This document shows, in pieces, positions 1 to 9,068 of a stretch of 64,000 nt of DNA. This stretch comes from a bacterium. Its GTDB lineage: Bacteria; Acidobacteriota; Terriglobia; Terriglobales; Acidobacteriaceae. Below the pieces are notes generated by a model, which saw nothing but the letters and a program-made list of their open reading frames with translations, searched no databases and was not told the DNA's origin. The stretch is from NCBI GenBank assembly GCA_026225095.1, contig JAMFSC010000186.1, positions 1-64,000 on the forward strand, written 5' to 3'. How positions within the stretch are numbered: the first letter of the stretch is position 1; each line of letters begins with the position of its first letter. A program made the translations under genes and the position numbers.

Positions 1-340
1 CCCCGGAACCGAGTTCTACGACTACGCCGCCAAGAATGGCTTCATCACCAACGACGTCATGGCCGACACCGGCGGACACCAGATGGCGCACATCGAGTAC
101 CCCGGCGTGCCCGCCGAATACGTCATGGAGATGGTCCACCGCTTCTACGACGAGTACTACTTCCGCCCCAAGGCCGCCGCGCGCGTCGTCTGGAAGGCCA
201 TCGTCAACCGCGACGTCCCCCGCCTCTATACCGAGGCCCGTTCCTTCATGAAGCTCCGCGCACAGCGCAACAAGGCCAGCCGCAAAGCCAAGGAAGAGAA
301 CGCCCTCAAGGCGCAGGAATCCGTCAGCATGAACGCCTGA
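1..340 (+). CDS. hpnJ: HpnJ C-terminus (hopanoid-associated radical SAM protein), partial
   Basis: The reading frame is open from base 2 to the stop at 338-340, so this is the last ~112 residues of a gene entering from the left. The peptide starts PGTEFYDYAAKNGF and continues with PAEYVMEMVHRFYDEYYFRP, typical of the region after the radical-SAM barrel in B12-binding radical SAM proteins of the HpnJ type. HpnJ is associated with hopanoid side-chain maturation. The tail is Lys/Ala-rich. Other hopanoid genes (hpnC, hpnD, hpnE) lie 5.4 kb downstream on the other strand, which supports the call. The radical-SAM CxxxCxxC motif lies outside the window, so the exact family (HpnJ versus another B12-radical SAM protein) is inferred. 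Confidence 0.7.
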   Translation, partial: PGTEFYDYAAKNGFITNDVMADTGGHQMAHIEYPGVPAEYVMEMVHRFYDEYYFRPKAAARVVWKAIVNRDVPRLYTEARSFMKLRAQRNKASRKAKEENALKAQESVSMNA

Positions 341-358
341 CCTAAGCCCCCGCGATGG

Positions 359-387
359 AAAAGGATGGTCAACCAGGCCATCCTTTT
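359..387 (+). terminator. Rho-independent terminator after hpnJ
   Basis: A perfect 10-bp inverted repeat (AAAAGGATGG at 359-368, CCATCCTTTT at 378-387) with a 9-nt loop ends in a short T run, 19 bp after the hpnJ stop codon. The leading A run would also allow it to work in the other direction. Confidence 0.7.
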
Positions 388-442
388 CTATGTCCGAATT
401 CTATTTCCGAAACAAACCACCAGCCAAGCGTTGGACCGATTG

Positions 443-471
443 TTGACCCGGGTCTAAATTCATAGTATTAC
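443..471 (+). promoter_or_regulatory. Sigma70-like promoter of the AbrB/PIN operon
   Basis: TTGACC at 443-448 and TATTAC at 466-471 are separated by 17 bp and lie 22 bp upstream of the AbrB-type antitoxin start. Sequence match only. The surrounding stretch 388-493 is otherwise empty. Confidence 0.5.
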
Positions 472-493
472 TTATCTGGAAAGGTAAGGAACT

Positions 494-748
494 ATGGAAT
501 CCGCGATCACAACAAAGGGCCAAACCACGATACCCAAGACGATCCGTGACCATCTCCACCTCAAGCCGGGCGACCGGGTCAAGTTCTTTATCAATCCAGA
601 CGGCTCCGTCGCGATCCTGCCCATGCTCCCCGTGACCGCGCTCAAAGGCATTCTTACCTCGCGCAGAGGCCCCGTTTCCCTGGAGAACATGGAAGCTGGC
701 ATCGCAAAGGGCGCCACGGCGCGTTACAGACGATTCCTAGCCCAGTGA
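494..748 (+). CDS. AbrB/SpoVT-type antitoxin
   Basis: An 84-residue protein with the swapped-hairpin AbrB fold in its first half (ITTKGQTTIPKTIRDHLHLK, then PGDRVKFFINPDGSVAILP). In the family this half dimerises and binds DNA, while the C-terminal tail (about residues 45-84) occupies the partner toxin. The ATG is preceded by a purine-rich stretch (GGAAAGGTAAGG). Its stop overlaps the start of the PIN-domain gene by 4 bp (GTGA at 745-748), so the two are translationally coupled. Autoregulation of the promoter at 443-471 is expected from the family, not shown. Confidence 0.85.
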   Translation: MESAITTKGQTTIPKTIRDHLHLKPGDRVKFFINPDGSVAILPMLPVTALKGILTSRRGPVSLENMEAGIAKGATARYRRFLAQ

Positions 749-1140
749 TCGGACTCGACACCAACGTCCTTCTCCGTTATCTACTGGGCGACGATCCGGT
801 TCAATCCCCTAAAGCGGCGCACTTCCTGGAGCGAGTTCTTTCCCAACAGAATCCTGGATTTGTGAGCCTTGTGACACTGTCTGAGGTGGTCTGGGTCCTG
901 GGGTCTGTCTACAGGTTCACGCATCTGGAGATCGTCTCCGCAATTCAGGGCGTCCTCCAAACCGAGACCTTCCTCGTCCAGAATCAGCCCGAGGTGTACA
1001 CGGCCATGATCGCTTTACAATCCGGTCAGGCAGACTTCGCCGACGCCCTCATCGCCGCGCTTGGCGATTGGGCCAACTGCTCCACAACCATCACCTTCGA
1101 CAAGAAAGCAGCACGCCTTCCCGGTTTCCAGCTCCTATGA
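745..1140 (+). CDS. PIN-domain toxin ribonuclease (VapC-like)
   Basis: A 131-residue PIN domain starting at GTG. The acidic metal-binding residues expected for the family are visible: Asp in GLDTNVLLRYLL near the N-terminus, Glu in TLSEVVWVL, Asp in DFADALIAALG and Asp in TFDKKAAR. Family members cleave RNA (often tRNA) and are neutralised by the upstream antitoxin, with which it overlaps by 4 bp. Its stop codon overlaps the ATG of the next gene (ATGA at 1137-1140), so the operon continues into a transporter gene. Full length for a VapC homologue. Confidence 0.85.
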   Translation: MIGLDTNVLLRYLLGDDPVQSPKAAHFLERVLSQQNPGFVSLVTLSEVVWVLGSVYRFTHLEIVSAIQGVLQTETFLVQNQPEVYTAMIALQSGQADFADALIAALGDWANCSTTITFDKKAARLPGFQLL

Positions 1141-1577
1141 TTCATCCGACCCACCGCCTCGCCCCCAGCCAATACGCCATCCTCCTCGCGGTCGTCCTGA
1201 CCGCCTCTTTCGGCGACGCGCTTCTCTCCCGCGGCATGGCCCAGGTCGGTCCGGCCGATGTCCACCACCTCGGCCTCCTCATCCACGCCCTCGCGAACCC
1301 GAATATTGTCGTCGGAATCTTCCTCCTGATCGGCTTCTTCGCCTGTTATATGACCGCCCTCTCCTGGGCCGATCTGACGTTTGTGATGCCCGCGACCGCC
1401 TTCGGCAACGTCGTCATCGCGCTGCTCAGCCGTTTCCTCCTGCACGAGCATCTCTCGCTCTCCCGCTGGTTTGGAATCCTCCTTCTCACCTCTGCCGTCG
1501 GATTCGTCGCCAACACCCCCGCCCGCACCGACCTCAGCGCCACGCCCACCACGCCCGATCCCGGGGTGGCCGTCTGA
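1137..1577 (+). CDS. EamA/DMT-like half-transporter, first subunit
   Basis: 146 residues with about four hydrophobic segments (AILLAVVLTASFGDALL, NIVVGIFLLIGFFACYMTAL, the segment ending FVMPATAFGNVVIALLSRFLL, and WFGILLLTSAVGFVA). This is half the size of a ten-helix EamA permease and similar in architecture to small multidrug resistance-type proteins. A longer reading frame exists upstream (from 1068) but overlaps the PIN gene. The ATG at 1137 gives a 4-bp ATGA overlap and is preferred. It pairs with the next gene by another short overlap, so a heterodimer is likely. Substrate unknown. Confidence 0.7.
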   Translation: MIHPTHRLAPSQYAILLAVVLTASFGDALLSRGMAQVGPADVHHLGLLIHALANPNIVVGIFLLIGFFACYMTALSWADLTFVMPATAFGNVVIALLSRFLLHEHLSLSRWFGILLLTSAVGFVANTPARTDLSATPTTPDPGVAV

Positions 1578-1966
1578 TGCACGCTACCTCACCCCTCATC
1601 TCCTGGTCCTGCATCGCTGTCGTCGCCATCCTCGCCATCGCTGGAGAGGTCCTCATCGCCGCCGCCATGCGTCAGATCGGCGACCTCGACGTCATCCGTG
1701 CCCGCTCCGGGCTCACGGGAGCGATCCGCACCGTCCTCGCCAACCCGATCTTCCTCGTCGGCGCGCTGTGCATGGCGCTCAACTTCTTTGCGATGCTCTT
1801 CACCCTCTCGCTCGTCGATCTCTCGCTCGCCGCTCCCGGGATCGGCAGCTTCAACTACGTCGGCAACGCCATCGCCGCGCGCCTCTTCCTGAAAGAGAAT
1901 GTAGACCGCCGCCGCTGGCTCGCCATGGTCTTCGTCGCCGCCGGCGTCTTTCTTCTGGCCCGCTGA
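1577..1966 (+). CDS. EamA/DMT-like half-transporter, second subunit
   Basis: 129 residues, four predicted helices, starting at ATG 1577 inside the stop codon of the preceding gene (TGATG). It resembles the preceding protein in layout: NPIFLVGALCMALNFFAMLF parallels NPNIVVGIFLLIGFFACYMT, and both end in RWxxxxxxxAGVFLLAR/RWFGILLLTSAVGF-like helices. Paired half-transporters of this kind act as heterodimers in the SMR/DMT superfamily; that role is inferred. The gene converges with the DUF1501 gene, leaving only 4 bp between the stops. Confidence 0.7.
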   Translation: MHATSPLISWSCIAVVAILAIAGEVLIAAAMRQIGDLDVIRARSGLTGAIRTVLANPIFLVGALCMALNFFAMLFTLSLVDLSLAAPGIGSFNYVGNAIAARLFLKENVDRRRWLAMVFVAAGVFLLAR

Positions 1967-1970
1967 AGCC

Positions 1971-3308
1971 TTACACAAACCCCAGATTCGTCTTGGCAAA
2001 GCTCGCGATATTCGGGAAGATTTGCGGCATCTGCGCCGCGCTCACCCCGTACCACGCTGCCAGCGTAGCCGCATACTGCGCGCTCGCGGTCGACGGAATC
2101 CACCGTCCATTCGATCCCGAGTCATCCGGCCCGCCCAGCGTCAGGTTCGGGAAGGTCCCATACATCTTCCCACCCTTTACCGCGCCGCCCATCACGATAT
2201 GGTGTGAACCCCAGGCATGGTCGCTCCCTGTATTTGAGTTCGGCTGGAAGGTCCTGCTGAAGTCCGACATCGTAAACGAAGTCACCTGGCTGGCCACCGC
2301 CAACTCCTGGGTCGCCGCATAGAACGCCGCCATCGCCGGTCCGATCTGCGCGAGCAGGGCCCCCTGCAGCGCGATCTGGTTCTGATGGGTATCGAAATTT
2401 CCTACGCCCGCAAAGAAGATCTGCCGCGAGACCCCAAGCGCGGCCCGCACCTGGATAATCTGCGCAATCTGCTTCAACTGCGCGCCCAGCCCGGTCCCGG
2501 GAAATATCGTCTTCAGGGGCGTCACCGACTGCACCGCATCCGAAAGCGTCTTCGCATATCCGTACGCATTCGACATGATCGCGTTATCGGCCTGCACCAG
2601 CGAGATCCCCGAGTCGAACGAGAGCAGAGCCTGCGCCGTCGCCTGCTGCGCCGCGCACTCAGTCGAACCCTCCGAGCACTGCGCATTGAAGACATTTCCC
2701 GTGCTGATCGAGACCGGCGTACTCGAACTTCCGTTGCAAAAGAGCGTATCCCCCGCCACCGACATCACCATCGGAACCTTCGCATTGGCGTTGTACTGCA
2801 GGTTGATCGTATCCGCGATCCGCCCGGCCCAGCCGGTACGAGCCTCCGAGCTCTGGGAAGCATTCTGCCACTCCAGTTGTTGATCCGAATGCGAGAAGAG
2901 ATTCTGCGGCAACGTCGACCCAGCGAGAAACGCCGCTCGCGTCGTCGGCTGCACCAGTGTCCCCACATTCGTCACCAGCGCCGCTGCGTTCGAATTGAAG
3001 AGCGTCTGGATATCGAGCATATTTGGATTCAACGCAAAGTTCGGAGCCGCCGAAAGCTGCAGCAACTGCGCCTGCGCAATCGCCAGCGGCCCACGTACCG
3101 CCGAGTAGTTCCCATATCCAGCCGTATCGAACTGGATCAGCATGTTGTTCGCGTCGTTGCCGCCGTACAGAAAGATACACACCAGCGCCTTGTAGTCCGT
3201 GGCCGTCTGCGCCAGCGCGTTCCAGGCCCCGAAGGGCTTCAGCCCCGCGGCATTGCCCGCCGCCGCCAGTGACGCATACTTGATAAAGCTCCTGCGATCG
3301 ACGCCCAT
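1971..3308 (-). CDS. DUF1501 family Tat-exported protein
   Basis: 445 residues beginning with a twin-arginine signal (DRRSFIKYASLAAAG) and an Ala-rich h-region. The body carries ALVCIFLYGGNDANNMLIQFD and, near the end, SDFSRTFQPNS, SDHAWGSHHIVMGGAVKGG and YAATLAAWYGVS, all hallmarks of DUF1501. This family has a sulfatase/alkaline phosphatase-like fold, but its biochemical role is unsettled. It lies 31 bp downstream of the DUF1800 gene; this pair is a recurrent operon in acidobacteria and planctomycetes. The ATG has a G-rich stretch (GGGGGAATTC) just upstream. Confidence 0.9.
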   Translation of the reverse strand: MGVDRRSFIKYASLAAAGNAAGLKPFGAWNALAQTATDYKALVCIFLYGGNDANNMLIQFDTAGYGNYSAVRGPLAIAQAQLLQLSAAPNFALNPNMLDIQTLFNSNAAALVTNVGTLVQPTTRAAFLAGSTLPQNLFSHSDQQLEWQNASQSSEARTGWAGRIADTINLQYNANAKVPMVMSVAGDTLFCNGSSSTPVSISTGNVFNAQCSEGSTECAAQQATAQALLSFDSGISLVQADNAIMSNAYGYAKTLSDAVQSVTPLKTIFPGTGLGAQLKQIAQIIQVRAALGVSRQIFFAGVGNFDTHQNQIALQGALLAQIGPAMAAFYAATQELAVASQVTSFTMSDFSRTFQPNSNTGSDHAWGSHHIVMGGAVKGGKMYGTFPNLTLGGPDDSGSNGRWIPSTASAQYAATLAAWYGVSAAQMPQIFPNIASFAKTNLGFV

Positions 3309-3339
3309 GAATTCCCCCGGTCCGAACCGTGCAACAAAC

Positions 3340-5523
3340 TTAGTGGATGATCTTGTACTGCGAAGAAGTGATGATGAGGTAAGTCGCCACCCGGACCCGC
3401 TGGCCCAGGTCCGTCAACCCAGAGATGTGGTTGATGATCGCGGTTCGCATCGCTGCGGGCATCTGCCCATGCATGAAGATGATCCCCAGCGAATCGACCA
3501 GGTTCGCCGGCTTCGACGCCATCAACCCCAGCGCACCCGTCGCCGACAGATTCCCCGTGAAGCCGCTGATGCGGTTGTAGACAAAGTTGTCCGAGAGCGT
3601 CAGCCGAACGATCGATGAATTGGTGTTCTCCTGCGCGAACTCCGGAGCGGTCAGCGTCGACCCGGGAATCACGTAATCAGGGGGAAAGAAGTTGAACACG
3701 CTCGTGGATGCGTACGGCCTCTCCGCCAACGTCGCCGAGTAGTTGCCCAGGGTCGAGTAATCCCCCACCGTGCTGCTGTTCGTAAACCCAAGGCCACGGA
3801 TCACGTTGGCCACATAGAGGATGCCCTCGCGCAGATGCCCGTCGTCCGCGGTCGTCGACGTGTCCCCAGCCCTCGCCTCCGGGTCAGTCAGAATCGCGGT
3901 AATCACCGCCTTCATGTCCCCACGAACGCCCGCACCGTTGTTCGCGAACATCGCCGACACCCGGGCCACATACGCGGGGCTCGGTGTGCTCGTCACCAGG
4001 TGCTGGATCATCTGCTTCCCGATGAAGGGCCCGACGTTCGGCTGGTTGAAGAGGTTCGTCAAAGCTCCCGTCAGATCCTGATCGGGAGTTCCTCCCGCGG
4101 ACAATACCGTTCCCCCCAGCAACGTCTTCGCCGTCACATCATGCGCGCTGGCGACCGAAGCCATCGATGCGGAGAAGTTCGGTGTGTTGTTGGAGAAGCT
4201 CGTCGGAGACCCACCCGTCGCCGTGGCATACGTCCAGCCCGTATAGGCCCGCGCAAACGCCTGAACCTGCGCCTGCGTATAAGCCGGAATCAGGTTCCCA
4301 GCCCCATCCAGTTGCGGGGTCCCATCCTGGTTCAGCAGGTTCAACCCGATCGTGAATAGCTGCATATTCTCACGGGCGAAGTTCTCATTGGCGATCTGCC
4401 CGTTGCCCGGTTTGTAGCTGCCCAGCATGTTCAGGTAACCGCCCATCGCGGTCGACAACGTCACGTCATGCAACACTTTGTAGAAGTTTCCGAACGCATC
4501 CGTCAGCAGAATGTTCTGATACGGCGTCACCGACTGTGCGCTCACGGCGTTGGTCGAGACCACAAAGATCTCGCTCAGCGCAAACGCCACTCGCTGCCGC
4601 AGTTGGTCCTTACCCGTGATCGCTCCCTGCCACCACTGCGACTGCTCGCACTGTGCCAGATTGTTCGATGGGCAGATCGTGTTCCCGGCCGTCGGAATAT
4701 CCGCCAGCAACGTCGGCGCTGTACTGAACTGTTCCGTGAGGTATGCATTCATCCCCACCGCCTGGACGTGTTGAATATCCGTGGGCGTCGGCCCAAAGGT
4801 CGCCTGGTCCAGAAGGCGAGCCGCGGTTGCAAGCGTCGTCGCAATCGGAGCGACCGCAGCCTGGGCCATCGGCGACCCGGTTCCGCCGGGGTCAGGATTC
4901 ACCACGGTCACACCGATTGAAGTCGTTCCTGCGGGCAGCGAGAGCGTCGCCTGCAGCTCCCCGGCCGAGATGAAGACCGTGGTCACCGCCGTCCCGTTCA
5001 CATTCACCGTCGACGCGGCGACAAACCCCGTTCCCAAGACGTCGAGCGAATAGGTCGTTCCCACCGCCTGCTGCGTCACCACCGCCGAAGACACCACCGG
5101 CAGGGGGTTCATCACCGCCTCCGCAAGGGTTCCACTGGCAGATGGCGAGGCCACGCTGACAGCCGAGATCGTCACGGTGCTTGGATTCGGCAGGACTGCG
5201 GGCGCCGTATACAGCCCAGCCGTCGAGATCGTCCCCACCGTCGCCGACCCACCGGTCGCTCCATTCACCTGCCACGTCACCGTCTGGCTACTGGCGTTCG
5301 TGACCGCCGCGCTCATCTGGACTGTGCCAGCCACCCGCACCTGGCTCGCCGCCCCGGTCACCACCACAGATACTGTTGGAGTAGAAGATCCACCGCCCCC
5401 GGCAGAAGCTCCGCCCGCCCCGGCGCAGCCCACCAGCCACAGGAAGCCGCCCAGCGCCAGCGCAGCCGCCAGTGCCTTCCAGCCGATTAACTCGCTTCCA
5501 CGGGAACGATACGCGTGTGCCAC
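3340..5523 (-). CDS. DUF1800 lipoprotein with Ig-like and TIG-like N-terminal domains
   Basis: 727 residues starting at GTG with a strong ribosome site (AGGAGGCTGTT). The N-terminus (WKALAAALALGGFLWLVGCAG) is a lipoprotein signal with the lipidated Cys about residue 33. A low-complexity Gly/Ser linker follows. Next come a bacterial Ig-like domain (about residues 45-135, SQTVTWQVNGATGG, GTISTAGLYTAP) and a TIG/IPT-like domain (about 140-225, VLGTGFVAASTVNVNGTAV). The DUF1800 core starts at AARLLDQATFGPT. DUF1800 function is unknown. Export together with its DUF1501 partner to the periplasm or cell surface is a reasonable inference. Confidence 0.9.
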   Translation of the reverse strand: MAHAYRSRGSELIGWKALAAALALGGFLWLVGCAGAGGASAGGGGSSTPTVSVVVTGAASQVRVAGTVQMSAAVTNASSQTVTWQVNGATGGSATVGTISTAGLYTAPAVLPNPSTVTISAVSVASPSASGTLAEAVMNPLPVVSSAVVTQQAVGTTYSLDVLGTGFVAASTVNVNGTAVTTVFISAGELQATLSLPAGTTSIGVTVVNPDPGGTGSPMAQAAVAPIATTLATAARLLDQATFGPTPTDIQHVQAVGMNAYLTEQFSTAPTLLADIPTAGNTICPSNNLAQCEQSQWWQGAITGKDQLRQRVAFALSEIFVVSTNAVSAQSVTPYQNILLTDAFGNFYKVLHDVTLSTAMGGYLNMLGSYKPGNGQIANENFARENMQLFTIGLNLLNQDGTPQLDGAGNLIPAYTQAQVQAFARAYTGWTYATATGGSPTSFSNNTPNFSASMASVASAHDVTAKTLLGGTVLSAGGTPDQDLTGALTNLFNQPNVGPFIGKQMIQHLVTSTPSPAYVARVSAMFANNGAGVRGDMKAVITAILTDPEARAGDTSTTADDGHLREGILYVANVIRGLGFTNSSTVGDYSTLGNYSATLAERPYASTSVFNFFPPDYVIPGSTLTAPEFAQENTNSSIVRLTLSDNFVYNRISGFTGNLSATGALGLMASKPANLVDSLGIIFMHGQMPAAMRTAIINHISGLTDLGQRVRVATYLIITSSQYKIIH

Positions 5524-5791
5524 AACAGCCTCCTGAAAAGATTCCCTGCTTGACTGCCGCCAACGACCACGCCGACCGCGCCATCCATCCGGCGTCTGAG
5601 GTCAAGCGTGATACGTGCTCTAGGGAAACAGAGGTCGAAATCTGGCCCGAAGTACGCGCGTGTCTCTATGAACATCGCCAGTGAGGGCGACTTGCGAGAG
5701 CCAAAATGCATGGGGCTCTCCATCAATCTTTCCCAAGGGTCCCGGAATGGTGATTTCCAGCCCGGAACCTGCGTCCCGGACTCGAAAAAAC

Positions 5792-7195
5792 CTAAACCAG
5801 CAGGCGCATCAATCCAGACGCCGGAAGATCTCCCACGAGAAATCGCTCCCGCGTTCCCACCACCTCACCCGCCGCCAGCCGCCCGCTTCGTGCCGCCCCC
5901 TCCATCGTCGAGGGCCACTCCGTCGCCGTCCAGTCGCCAGCCAGATAGAGCCCCGGCAGCCTGGTTCTCTGGCCCGGGCGAAACCGATCCAGACCCGGAA
6001 CGACCGAAAACGTGGCCCGGGCCTCCTTCAGAATTCCACTCTTTACCAGCCGAGCCTCCCGCACCCCGGGGAAGAATCGCGCCAGCTCCGCGAGTGCCGG
6101 CTCCAGGATCTCCGCCCGCCCCATCGGAAGCTCCCGTCTCGATCCCGCGATCACGAGCTCGATATAGCTCCCCTGCTCCGGCCCATACCCCCTGATCCGG
6201 CTCTTGTGAAAGAACCACTGGATCGTCGTATCCAGCAGCCACGCATGATCGAGCGTCGTAATCTCCCGGTCGTACCAGAGAAGAATCGAGATAAACGGCG
6301 CGTGCACAAAGCGTCCCATCGTCTCCAGCAGTCCCGCCCGAACCTCCTCCCCACTCCGCAGCTTCATCCCGGCGATCAGCCGCTGCGTCTGCTCGAAGGG
6401 CAGCGCAAGCACCACGTCCCTGGCCGAGAACTCCCGACCATCCGCCGTACCCACCAACCACCGCCCATCCGCCCCTTGCTCCAACCGCTCCACACTCGCC
6501 CGAAGCTCCACCTCCCCGCCCTCGCGCTCAACCATCTCCGCCCCAGCCCCATAGAACTCGCTCAACGGAACCGTCGGAATCCCCAGCCTCCCCCCGGTTG
6601 AGGTCTTCAGAAACAGCTCATAAAAAACCTTCCCCGCATACTTCATCGAGCAGTGCTCGGAGCTGTCGTTCAGCGTCGCCAGCACAATCGGCTCCCAGAA
6701 ATGCCGAATCGCCCCCACCGTCTGCCTCGTCCGCCCATACCACTGCAGCACGCTCTCCTCATCCGAAGCCCCTGCATAACCACGCGCGAACTCCGCCAGC
6801 CCCCGCGCAATCGCCACCTTGTCCTTCGCATTCAGCATTCCCGCCCGCAGAAAACTCCCCGCATAGTGCAGCGGAGCCGGCATCCCGCTCAGCTCGATCG
6901 TGCTCGCCCTCCCCCCCGGCTCCAGAAACGTCTGCCTGTCGTACCAGCGAATCTTCTCCCCCAGCCCCGCCCGTGCACAGAAATCAATCAGGTTCGTGCA
7001 GCACCCCAGCAGCACATGCTGCGAGTCCACCACCTCATCGAGCACCGGATGCGCATACGAATACGCCCTCCCCCCCACATAGGGCCGCCGCTCCAGCACC
7101 GTCACCCGCACCCCATCCCGAACGAGTTCCCCCGCCGCCGACAACCCCGCCACCCCCGCTCCCACGATCACCACGTCTGAATCGAACGCGCTCAA
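5792..7195 (-). CDS. hpnE: HpnE, squalene-forming FAD-dependent oxidoreductase
   Basis: 467 residues. The FAD-binding Rossmann motif VVIVGAGVAGLSAAGELVRDG is at the N-terminus, followed by VTVLERRPYVGGRAYSY, and the C-terminal flavin motif is GLYLAGDWTATEWPSTMEGA. HpnE reduces hydroxysqualene to squalene as the last step of the HpnC-HpnD-HpnE route. The frame is open far upstream, but the natural start is TTG at 7195, which overlaps the hpnD stop by 4 bp (TTGA). Upstream extension would be antisense-like Gly-rich shadow within hpnD. Last gene of the operon; 268 bp of apparently empty sequence separate it from the DUF1800 gene start. Confidence 0.88.
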   Translation of the reverse strand: MSAFDSDVVIVGAGVAGLSAAGELVRDGVRVTVLERRPYVGGRAYSYAHPVLDEVVDSQHVLLGCCTNLIDFCARAGLGEKIRWYDRQTFLEPGGRASTIELSGMPAPLHYAGSFLRAGMLNAKDKVAIARGLAEFARGYAGASDEESVLQWYGRTRQTVGAIRHFWEPIVLATLNDSSEHCSMKYAGKVFYELFLKTSTGGRLGIPTVPLSEFYGAGAEMVEREGGEVELRASVERLEQGADGRWLVGTADGREFSARDVVLALPFEQTQRLIAGMKLRSGEEVRAGLLETMGRFVHAPFISILLWYDREITTLDHAWLLDTTIQWFFHKSRIRGYGPEQGSYIELVIAGSRRELPMGRAEILEPALAELARFFPGVREARLVKSGILKEARATFSVVPGLDRFRPGQRTRLPGLYLAGDWTATEWPSTMEGAARSGRLAAGEVVGTRERFLVGDLPASGLMRLLV

Positions 7196-8115
7196 GACGT
7201 CACCCGCAGCCAAAGCGCCATCGCCATCCCCCGCCCAAGGATCGCCAGCTTCCGCCCCGTGGAGACGCTCACCCTCTCCGTCACCCCATACCCACCCGCC
7301 GCAATCTTCTCGAGCAGCTCCCGATAGATCGTCACCATCACCCAAAGCGCCGCCCGGCTATCCCGATCGATCATCGGCAGCAGCCGATCCGCCGCCCCAT
7401 AGTACCCCCGAGCCCTCTCGCCCTCTAACCGCATCACCCCCGTCACCCGTTCATCCTGCACGATCCCCGCAGCCGCCCCCGCAACCTGCTCCACCCCAAT
7501 CCCCGCCCCACCAAGATCCTCGATCGGCAGATAGATCCTCCCCCGTTCCGCATCCTCCCGCACATCCCGCAGGATATTCGTCAACTGAAACGCAATCCCC
7601 GTCTCCTCCGCCAGCCCCTCCGCCGCCGCATCCCGATACCCAAACACCCGAATGCACACCAGCCCCACCACCGACGCCACCAGGTAGCAGTACCCATAAA
7701 GCCCCTCAAATGTCTCATAAACCTGGTAGCTCGCCCCCCCCGCCCAAACCGTAGCCACCCCCTCCGGATGCTCCTCCAGATCCAGCGTAGTCCCCCGCAC
7801 CAGCTTCTCCAGCAGATCATCCTCGATCCCGAACCGCCGCTGCGCATCCCCCAGCGCCAGAAAAACCGCATCCCCCGTCGCCCCACCCGCCCGAGCCGCC
7901 CTCCACTCCGCCAGCCAACCCGCCATCGCCTCCCGCCGAGCCTCAATCGTCAACGTCTCATCGTCGGAAAGATCGTCCGCCCGCCGCATAAACGCGTACA
8001 CCGCGCACATCGCGTCGCTCTTATGCCGCGGCAGAACCCGAAAGGCGTAGTAAAAGTTCTTCGCCTCCCGCCGAGCGATCTCCCTGCACTCCAGATATGC
8101 CTCTGCGACCGTCAC
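7192..8115 (-). CDS. hpnD: HpnD, presqualene diphosphate synthase
   Basis: 307 residues of the trans-isoprenyl diphosphate (squalene/phytoene) synthase family. Two aspartate-rich Mg-diphosphate sites are visible: FMRRADDLSDDE near residue 50 and LTNILRDVREDAERGRIYLP near residue 180. HpnD condenses two farnesyl diphosphates to presqualene diphosphate for hopanoid synthesis. Start is GTG 8115, overlapping the hpnC stop (GTGA), which trims a much longer open frame. The gene is very GC-rich, giving long spurious frames on all strands. Confidence 0.9.
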   Translation of the reverse strand: MTVAEAYLECREIARREAKNFYYAFRVLPRHKSDAMCAVYAFMRRADDLSDDETLTIEARREAMAGWLAEWRAARAGGATGDAVFLALGDAQRRFGIEDDLLEKLVRGTTLDLEEHPEGVATVWAGGASYQVYETFEGLYGYCYLVASVVGLVCIRVFGYRDAAAEGLAEETGIAFQLTNILRDVREDAERGRIYLPIEDLGGAGIGVEQVAGAAAGIVQDERVTGVMRLEGERARGYYGAADRLLPMIDRDSRAALWVMVTIYRELLEKIAAGGYGVTERVSVSTGRKLAILGRGMAMALWLRVTS

Positions 8116-9068
8116 CGTCCAGCCTTCCCCCCGCGCAGACTCACCCGCGCCTTCGCCACCAGAGCCCCCGCCAGCAGCATCGCCTTCCGGGCCTTCGTCA
8201 CCACCGGCCGCCCCCGCAACACATCGTACCCCTGCGCCTCGATCCCGTTCAGGATCGCCTCCCCACCCTTCCGGAAAAGGTCCAGCGTCACCCCCAACTC
8301 CGCATCCACCATCCCCGAGATAGCGCCACCCTCCCGCAGCATCTCCCGCGTCTCCGCCACCAGGCTCTCCATCATCAGCCGGAACTCCCCCCTGAATACC
8401 CTCCCCAGAATCTGCCCCTCCTCCACTCCACACCGCTCCATCACATTGGCCGGCAGATATCTGCGCCCCCGCTCCGCATCCTCGACCACATCCTGCCAGA
8501 AGTTCGCGAGCTGCAGCCCCGTGCAGATCTTGTCCGAGAGCAGCGCGATCCCTTCCTCCCTGTACCCGCAAACCATCAGCACCAGCCGCCCCACCGGGTT
8601 CGCCGAGTACCGCGAGTACACCATCAGCTCCCCCATCGACCCATACTCCGTCTTCACCTGGTCCATCTGAAACGCGATCAGCAGGTCCAGAAACAGCTGC
8701 CGTGGCAGATCGCAGGCCACCACCGTCTCCCGCAACGCCACAAACACCGGGTGCCGCGACCGCTCCGGAGCGTCATAGCACTCCTCGAGCATCACCCCCC
8801 AGGCCGTCAGCAGGCGCTGCGCCGTGGCCACATCCGCAACCTCGTCTCCCAGATCGTCCGCCACCCGGCAGTACGCATAGATACTCTCGAAGTGTCCCCG
8901 AACGCCCTTCGGCAGAAAGAACGTCGCCACATGGAAGTTCTCGTAGTGCGACCCCGTCAGCCGCCTGCACCACGCCCGAGCCTCCTCGAGCGTAGGCCGC
9001 TCCTCCGGCGTCCCGTACTCCGCCGGCCCGCCCTCCAGGGGATCCAGCCCTTCCGCCAGCGCCGCCAT
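8112..9068 (-). CDS. hpnC: HpnC, hydroxysqualene synthase
   Basis: 318 residues, second trans-isoprenyl diphosphate synthase homologue of the operon. The aspartate motifs are YAYCRVADDLGDEVAD and LANFWQDVVEDAERGRRYLP. HpnC converts presqualene diphosphate to hydroxysqualene, the substrate of HpnE. The ATG at 9068 overlaps the stop of the upstream dehydrogenase gene (TGATG); a TTG one codon earlier is the alternative start. HpnC and HpnD are paralogues lying in tandem, as in other bacteria that make squalene by the three-enzyme route. Confidence 0.9.
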   Translation of the reverse strand: MAALAEGLDPLEGGPAEYGTPEERPTLEEARAWCRRLTGSHYENFHVATFFLPKGVRGHFESIYAYCRVADDLGDEVADVATAQRLLTAWGVMLEECYDAPERSRHPVFVALRETVVACDLPRQLFLDLLIAFQMDQVKTEYGSMGELMVYSRYSANPVGRLVLMVCGYREEGIALLSDKICTGLQLANFWQDVVEDAERGRRYLPANVMERCGVEEGQILGRVFRGEFRLMMESLVAETREMLREGGAISGMVDAELGVTLDLFRKGGEAILNGIEAQGYDVLRGRPVVTKARKAMLLAGALVAKARVSLRGGKAGR

